A DNA stretch of 64,000 bases from assembly GCF_024679245.1 (NCBI RefSeq), contig NC_090176.1, positions 51,471,615 to 51,535,614 on the forward strand, in the 5' to 3' direction. The translations under genes and the position numbers were made by a program. The notes beneath the pieces were generated by a model. That model did not search any database. It saw only the letters and a list, made by a program, of their open reading frames with translations, and was not told the origin of the DNA. The stretch comes from Pseudorasbora parva. Taxonomy: Eukaryota > Chordata > Actinopteri > Cypriniformes > Gobionidae. Positions 58,396 to 64,000 of the stretch are shown in pieces (positions within the stretch are counted from its first letter, which is position 1; every line of letters starts with the position of its first letter).

Positions 58396-60197
58396 GGAGG
58401 GCTGTCGCGAGGAGAGTTAGTTCTGGGAACCAGGTCCGGTTGGGCCAATACGGCGCAACTAACAAGACCTGCTCCTCGTCCTCCCTGACTTTGCACAGGG
58501 TCTGTGCAAGAAGGCTCACTGGGGGAACGCATACTTGCGTAGGTCCCGGGGCCAGCTGTGCGCCAGTGCATCTGTGCCGAGGGTACCCCCGGTCAGGGAA
58601 TAGTACCACTGGCAATGGGTCGAGTCCGGAGAGGCAAACAGGTCTACCTGTGCGGCTCCGAACTGGTCCCATATCAGCTGGACCGCCTGGGGGTGGAGTC
58701 GCCATTCTCCCGGAGGTGCTGGCTGCCGAGAGAGCTCGTCGGCTGTCTGGTTCAGCGCACCAGGGACATGCGTGGCCCGAAGCGACCTCAGATGCTTCTG
58801 ACTCCACAGGAGCAGGTGGCGGGCGAGTTGGAACATGCGACGGGAGCGTAGACCACCCTGACGGTTGATGTACGCAACGGCCGCCATGCTGTCCGTACGG
58901 ACCAGTACATGCTTGCCACGTAGCCGCCCCTTGAGGCGGCGCAGTGCCAAGTGTACTGCTAGCAACTCGAGGCAATTGATATGCCAATGCACTTGCGGTT
59001 CCGTCCACAGACCCGCAACTGCATGCCCGTTGTACGTGGCCCCCCAACCCGTGGATGAGGCATCCGTGAATAGCACAGCATGCCTGCACACTTGTTCTAG
59101 GGGCACCCCGGCCCGGAGAAACGAAGCGTTGGACCACGGGCTGAAGGTTTGGCGGCAGTAAGGAGTCACTGGGACCCGGTACTGGCCGCTCTGCCACGCC
59201 CACCTCGGGACTCGGCCATGAAGCCAGTGTTGGAGCGGTCTCATATGAAGCAATCCGAGCGGCGTGACCGCGGCTATGGATGCCATATGCCCCAGGAGCC
59301 TCTGAAAAAGTTTCAGTGGGACCGCCGTTCTGCCCTTGAACATATTCAAGCAGTTCAACACCGACCTGACTCGCTCCTCCGTGAGGCGCGCAGTCTGGCT
59401 GACCGAATCCAGCTCCATACCGAGGTAAGAGATTCTCTGCGTAGGACAGAGCTTGCTCTTCTCTCGGTTGACCCGAAGGCCCAACTGGCTGAGGTGACTG
59501 AGCACCATGTCCCTGTGTTCGCACAACTGCTCCCGAGACTGGGCGAGAATGAGCCAGTCGTCGAGATAGTTGAGGATGCGAACGCCGCGTTCTCGGAGTG
59601 GAACAATGGCTGCCTCCGCGACCTTCGTAAAGACGCGAGGCGACAGGGACAGCCCGAAGGGCAGGACTTTGTACTGGTATGCCTTCCCCTCGAACGCAAA
59701 GCGTAGGAACGGTCTGTGTCGGGGGAGTATAGAGACATGAAAGTACGCGTCCTTCAGGTCGATCGCTGCAAACCAATTCTGGGGACGGATGCATTGAAAA
59801 ATGCGTTTCTGCGTTAACATCCGGAACGGGAGCTTGTGCAGGGCCCGATTTAGAACTCGCAGGTCCAGGATTGGTCGTAACCCACCCCCTTCTTGGGCAC
59901 AATGAAGTAGGGGCTGTAGGACCCTGACTTCATCTCGGCTGGAGGAACCGGCTCGATCGCGTCCTTCGCCAGTAGGACCTCGATCTCTGACCGCAAGACT
60001 TGAGCATCGCTGCTTCGCACTGAGGTGAAGAGGATGCCCTTGTACTTGGGTGGCCGGCGCGCGAACTGAATCGCGTAGCCGAGTCTGATGGCACGGATGA
60101 GCCAACGGGACGGTCGAGGGAGCTGTAGCCACGCTCCCAGGGACCGTACCAGCGGGACCAACGGCACCACAGACATGCCCGGGGTGGGGCAGCGCAA
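58278..60197 (-). pseudogene. DIRS reverse transcriptase / RNase H / C-terminal domain
   Basis: Reads minus strand. The start (60197-59890) contains GYAIQFARRPPKYKG and IEVLLAKDAIEPVPP, the N-terminal RT region. A one-base shift in a C/G run at 59885-59889 leads into the long frame ending at 58516. That frame has GGGLRPILDLRVLN, motif A AIDLKDAYFH, motif B LPFGLSLSP, motif C NYLDD and LGMELDS. RNase H follows with Asp in VLFTDASSTGWGA, Glu in NCLELLAVHLAL, Asp in RTDSMAAVAYINRQ and Asp in NQTADELSR, so its acidic quartet is intact. A C-terminal block (VDLFASPDSTHCQWYY, DALAHSWPRDLRKYAFP) corresponds to the methyltransferase-like region of DIRS. Two further one-base shifts near 58521-58525 and 58399-58401 break the tail. 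The enzyme would copy the element's RNA. Confidence 0.88.
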
Positions 60198-60215
60198 CGG
60201 AGAGCTCTGGCTCGA

Positions 60216-60760
60216 CTCGGGAGGCCCTGAGGCGGCCCGGAGTGTCGCGCGAGCACTCCTGGTGCGGGCAGGGAGCGGGTGAGAAGGCCCGGAGGCGTCC
60301 TCTGAGCCCGCTCGACTGCTCGCTGCCCGAAGGCAGAGAGGTGGGATGCTCAGACCCGACAGGGAGCGGGTGAGAAGGCCCGGAGGCGTCCTCTGAGCCC
60401 GCTCGACTGCTCGCTGCCCGAAGGCAGAGAGGTGGGATGCTCAGACCCGACTCGGGAGGCCCGTGGGCGGCCCGGAGTGTTGTCTGAGTCTTCCCAGGAG
60501 GGGCAGAGAGTGGGTGAGAAGGCCCGGAGGCGTCCTCGAAGCCGACTCTGCTGCCTGCTGCCCGAAGGCAGGGGGGTGGGGCACTCAGACCCTACTCGGG
60601 AGGCCCGAAGGCGGCCCGGAGTGTTGTCCGAGTACTCCAGGTTGGGGCAGAGTGTGGGTGAGAAGGCCCAGGGGCGGTCTCGATGCCCACACTACTGCCC
60701 CCTGGCGAGAGAGGGGAGGAAGGAAGTAGCAAGGCCCGGGGGCGTCGCACACTTCCAACC
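60216..60760 (-). repeat. GC-rich ~144 bp tandem repeat between gag and RT
   Basis: CTCGGGAGGCCC recurs at 60216, 60451 and 60595, each followed by GCGGCCCGGAGTGT and then GGGTGAGAAGGCCC. Within the first unit, a ~90 bp block (GGGAGCGGGTGAGAAGGCCC onward, 60272 and 60362) is itself duplicated exactly or nearly so. Frames on both strands through here are Pro/Gly/Arg-rich artefacts. The repeat lies at the 3' end of gag and probably lengthens a disordered tail or linker. Confidence 0.75.
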
Positions 60761-60949
60761 TGGCCCTCTGAGGCCCAGAGAGAGAGGAAACTGCTCTGAA
60801 TATGTGGGTACCGCTGGACTCCGGAGAGCCAGTGGCAGAACGTTAACCAGTCAGGGCCCCCCGGTCCTCCTCCGGGGGGGTGGGGGAGGGATACGAATAT
60901 CACCTCCCCCCGAGCAGCTCCTGTTCTCCCCAGCCTGTCCGTCTCAGGG

Positions 60950-61662
60950 CCGCGTCCCCTTGCGCTTGCCTGCCGGTTAGCGGGGCCCTGGACGGGTTGG
61001 GCGCCTCCCTCGCACCCGGCACCCTGCTCCTCCAGTGGAGGCTGCTGCTCGGCTCTAGCAGGGTGGAGGCGGACGCAGGAGGGGATGCCCTCGGCGACAA
61101 GCCGGCAGAGGCGCCGCGACCGACGACCGAGCAGCTCGTCGTCGGCACCCTGATGCAACGCCTCTGTCTGCTTCTGGGCCACCAAGAACTGCTGGGCAAA
61201 GTTCTCGATGGCGTCGCCGAGGAGGCCAGCCCGACAGACAGGCTTTTCTTGCGCATATCTGCCAGGTTAGCCCCCTATTCCTGGACCACTAGTGTGGACA
61301 TCGCCTGACCCAGGGAGCGTGCAGTGATTTTCGTCGCCCATAGGGCGAGGTCCAACACCGCACGCAGTTCCTGCACAACCCCTGGGCTGGGACTACCCTC
61401 GTGCGTGCAGGGCAGAGGGCAGTGAGAGAGGGAAAACAATGATACTTTTTTTTTCTTTTTTTTTCTCATTTTTGGCCCTTTTGACCCTCCATATTTCCCT
61501 CTCTCCGATGCAGCAATTGACATCTGTCCTCTGCCAGAGCAAAAAATGAAACGCTAAGCCCTTTTCTCTTCCAGGACCAGCGATTCCATCTCTCACTACA
61601 AGCAGGCATGTGAGACAGTGAACGTGGCCGTCAGAACGGCACACAGCGCACTGAACGCTCAA
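60950..61662 (-). pseudogene. DIRS gag-like ORF, broken
   Basis: Three minus-strand pieces in different frames. The 5' piece (61662-61393) starts with MSVQCAVCRSDGHVHCLTCL, a Cys-X2-Cys/His-X-His-Cys-X2-Cys cluster typical of the zinc-binding start of fish DIRS gag. A middle piece (about 61410-61278) reads PGVVQELRAVLDLALWATK and LGQAMSTLVVQE then a stop. A third (about 61215-60950) reads GLLGDAIENFAQQFLVAQKQ. The order matches the family's gag, which packages the RNA. At least two shifts and one stop break it, and the 61430-61490 region has A/G-rich low complexity on the coding strand. Confidence 0.6.
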
Positions 61663-62400
61663 GCCTCAATGAAGATGGCAAGGCGAACAATGCCCTGACG
61701 TGGTCATGTTCTCATGAGAGAATCCGTACCACCCACGAACAGAGTCTCAGCATGCTTTTGATGCGATAGAGGAGTGGGGGCCCACGGGGATTTACCCGGC
61801 GGGGAATCCCCACTGTAATCCTCAGGCCACCAGCGCTTATCAGCCAAAGTAGCCCTTTTCCAGTAACACTAGAAATGAACTAGATCGGGGGATAGGCGAA
61901 GGGACTCGACCCCATCTGAGGTTTCATAGTCTCGGCCGCGCATCTAGAGCACCGGCTGACGCGCGTCGGTTGCTGTGACAACCACCGCTGTCAGCCGGCC
62001 GCTCGACGGCACACGGCGCGCTGAACACTCAAGCCTTTTATGAGAAAGGGTGAGACGAACAACGCGCCGACGTGACCATGTTCTTCTGCGAGAACATGAA
62101 TCACCCACGATCGCAATTTCACATGCGATGGTGGCCGTCAATGAGGACAGGAAACAGTTGCATTCCAGGAATGCACGGTTTGAATGACATCTTGAAAAAG
62201 ACGCAGGGTCAAACCGTGTTGCTCTTTTAGAATGGAAAAACTGCTCTTTTAGTTTGTGCTGAAGCACTCAGGGAGATGACCGCGGTCAGCACGCAGTCCA
62301 CAGTGCAAGCCTGCGTGTGACACTCAAATGTTTTTAGGAAAACGCCCAGCGAACCAACAGTTTGGAAGCTCTTTTGAATGCAAGCGATTGCAACAATATA
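61600..62400 (-). repeat. DIRS 5' leader with diverged direct repeats
   Basis: A ~120 bp segment at 61615-61735 (GGCCGTCAGAACGGCACACA, CTCAAGCC, ACCACCCACGAA) recurs diverged at 61990-62110 (GGCCGCTCGACGGCACACGG, CTCAAGCC, ATCACCCACGAT). A third weaker relative lies near 62290-62365. This is non-coding as far as I can tell; the repeats may be leader or regulatory repeats. Confidence 0.6.
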
Positions 62401-62514
62401 CGGTCACTCGCTGAGAAGCGCTATGACACCCGCACTGGCAGTTCCTCCTTTTCTCCAAGACTCAGCTTGTCTTTAACACTCTTCGTGGAAACAGTATTGA
62501 ACTGTTCGGCTCCG

Positions 62515-62711
62515 AAGTTGAAAGCATTTGATCTACCATTCCACTTCCTATTTATACCCGCGCTGCGGGGCGGAGCGTGGAATGTGTGGATCACATGCCA
62601 ATCTCCGATTGGCTCGTTTTTTACACTCGAAGTGGATAGGTCTCTGAGGGCAGATCCCAATTCGTCGGTTCAGTTCTGACGTACGTCGAACGTGACCGAC
62701 TGAAAGGGAAC
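62515..62711 (-). repeat. DIRS 5' inverted terminal repeat
   Basis: About 173 bp (62515-62687) is inverted relative to 56359-56535. A terminus-specific extension follows (62688-62711, with CGTGACCGACTGAAAGGGAAC). The repeat holds the promoter elements listed separately. Confidence 0.9.
62548..62613 (-). promoter_or_regulatory. DIRS promoter: CCAAT pair, GC box, TATA
   Basis: Read on the minus strand: GCCAATCGGAGATTGGC (two CCAAT boxes facing each other, 62597-62613), then CTCCGCCCCGC (GC box), then TATAAATAG (62548-62556), about 40 bp downstream of the CCAAT pair. The orientation fires into gag. It is a textbook RNA polymerase II arrangement, unusually compact for a retroelement end. Confidence 0.7.
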
Positions 62712-62960
62712 CGAGATATTTGACTGTCGTCGTAGGAGAAGTCACACTGCAGGATTGTGCGCTAAATCTTCTGACACTGCCAGAATTTCGTCTGAGGTTA
62801 AATTTAATCCCAGCGCTCATTAATCGGCTGCCGGTGAACATGTCAAACTAACGACCAAAGACGTCAGATTTTAGCCTAGGATCAGAGGAATCTTTTAGGA
62901 TTTGCTAAATTTGTCCCAGACGGCCAAATCATGGCCAAAATCGCACAGTGTGCACCCGGC
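62712..62960. mobile_element. Right half of middle nested element
   Basis: It ends with TCGCACAGTGTGCACCCGGC, inverted to the left half's GCACACTGTGCGA. Internal CACACTGCAGGATTGTGCGC mirrors motifs on the left side. Confidence 0.65.
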
Positions 62961-63487
62961 TTAACTTAAACTCATTTAAATACTTGTAGAAAAGTTACAA
63001 AGCTCTTTATAAAGCTGCTGTCACTTTAAGGCCGAATGCACGGATCCAATACACTGATACACATCTGATATTCTCACACTGTTCACCTTCACTGAAGACA
63101 GAATCAACTTTGTTTATGTGAATACTCCACTAAATGAGCATTTGGACATCCGTCTTCTTCCATTTTGCTCTAAACTATAAATCAGTGTTTAATAAATGCT
63201 GTGAAATCATTGAACTTCACGAGACTCTACAAGAGTGATTCCTGAAAGGCTTTCTGCAAAAACCCAAACACCTTTTAAAGAAGAAAAAAATCATCACTGA
63301 CTTTCAAAGCTGCGACAGAAACGACTTTCCACTTCGATAGAAATGTAGAGGAGTAAAAAGGACGATATTTGTCTTTCAGATGGAGTGAAGTTAAAGTCAG
63401 AAGATTACAGAAAAAATAATACTCCAGTAAAGTACAGATACTCAAACAGTGACCTTAGGTACAGGACTCGAGTAAATGAGCTGAGTT
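62961..63487. mobile_element. Right part of outer nested element
   Basis: GTAGAGGAGTAAAAAGGACG, AATAATACTCCAGTAAAGTA and GACTCGAGTAAATGAG are the other side of the widespread AGTAAAAGTA-type fish element whose left part is at 55776-56044. Confidence 0.65.
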
Positions 63488-64000
63488 ATAAAGAATACAC
63501 AAAGTTAGAATAAAATGTGTTTTTGTTTGTTTGTTTAAAAGCAGAGATTCTGCTCTTTTCTTTTGATATGATATTCATATATGCAAATATTGTGGGGGCC
63601 ATGAAAGTTTTGTGAACAACGCCAGCAGGGAAATAGCTAATATTAGTTATATAATCAGATATTTTCTTTTAGTCGTTTTTTCTTTTAAAACATTTCTTAA
63701 TAACTATTTTTATTGTAGTTTTAATTTCATTTTAATGCAATGCAACATTTAATTGTTCCTTTTTTATTTTAAGTTTATCCTCATTTATTTTACTTGAAAA
63801 AAATTAAACATTAACTGGAAAATAAGAACAAATAAATTCATAGGGCCCTAAATTCTCAAACAGTGTGTGTGTTGCAAGTACCAAAATGAGTGTGTTAATG
63901 CGCTCAAATACACACAGAATGGCAGTCTTGGGGAGTATTCATATAAAGAAAACTCCAGCCGTATAGTTTTATTTCTCATTAAAACCAAAGGTGTTTATCA
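63488..64000. other. Non-coding AT-rich stretch to the window end
   Basis: No gene, RNA or recognised repeat was seen in the last ~510 bp. Confidence 0.5.

Larger units (their letters stand above)
56310..62711 (-). mobile_element. DIRS1-like tyrosine-recombinase retrotransposon, structurally complete
   Basis: All structural marks of a DIRS element are present. Inverted terminal repeats lie at both ends, with an internal complementary region just inside the 3' end (56588-56702) that joins the complements of the two outermost termini. Minus-strand frames run gag-like, RT/RNase H, tyrosine recombinase. Both ends carry AAC (GTT on the coding strand), and the internal complementary region contains that trinucleotide once, as expected for integration of a circle by a tyrosine recombinase without target duplication. 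Length is 6.4 kb. No LTRs, DDE integrase or aspartic protease are seen, as usual for DIRS. Several frames are broken, so the copy as read would not be autonomous. Confidence 0.92.

Noticed and set aside
59149..59706. Plus-strand 185-codon frame inside the DIRS element
   Set aside because: It is antisense to RT motifs and has no domain; open because of GC-rich codon bias of the opposite strand.
58379..59902. A 507-codon minus-strand open frame overlapping the RT frame
   Set aside because: Most of it is an out-of-frame reading of the RT/RNase H sequence in GC-rich DNA; only its last ~40 codons are the true continuation after a frameshift.
60432..60980. Plus-strand Arg/Gly/Pro-rich frame
   Set aside because: It is created by the GC-rich tandem repeat and shows period-length repetition.

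Overview
The window looks like nuclear DNA of a cypriniform (carp/zebrafish-like) teleost. The evidence is a fish DIRS1-type tyrosine-recombinase retrotransposon, two decayed Tc1/mariner copies, several AT-rich palindromic elements of kinds common in cyprinid genomes, very long (AC)n tracts, and no compact coding. No bacterial, organellar, rRNA or tRNA gene was recognised. No intact host protein-coding gene can be supported; two short minus-strand segments near 43.1 and 49.6 kb are weak exon candidates.

Layout. (1) 1-29110: a satellite array that continues past the left edge. A ~235 bp imperfect palindrome (H) repeats in direct orientation about every 424 bp. Between H blocks sits a ~190 bp spacer that alternates orientation (S, then its reverse complement S'), giving an ~849 bp period. 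The left ~15.7 kb is organised in near-identical higher-order copies of six (once seven) 849 bp units. The right part is more diverged, breaks the strict alternation in three places, and ends in a truncated spacer. (2) 29.1-43.6 kb: non-coding DNA with microsatellites, a 17+7 bp minisatellite (35.6-37.5 kb), several palindromic elements, three CTCF-like sites and half of a Tc1-like element (about 40.17-41.14 kb). (3) 43.6-48.2 kb: about 132 copies of a 35 bp minisatellite. (4) 48.2-54.0 kb: AT-rich non-coding DNA with a GTTGCTAGG minisatellite, a hAT-like MITE and a SINE/LINE-type tail. (5) 54.1-55.2 kb: a second decayed Tc1-like element. (6) 55.8-63.5 kb: three mobile elements nested inside one another. 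The innermost is a structurally complete DIRS1-like element on the minus strand (56310-62711), with inverted terminal repeats, an internal complementary region, gag-like, RT/RNase H and tyrosine recombinase frames, and AAC (GTT) at both ends.

How it fits together: the only recognisable enzymes are transposition enzymes. The DIRS element has the parts expected for RT-dependent copying, circularisation through the internal complementary region, and recombinase integration. Its frames are broken by several single-base shifts, mostly in C/G runs, which may be real decay or consensus errors. The most unusual object is the satellite: its strands are almost self-complementary, so any transcript would fold into long double-stranded RNA, and its alternating spacers suggest inversion or fold-back recombination in its history.
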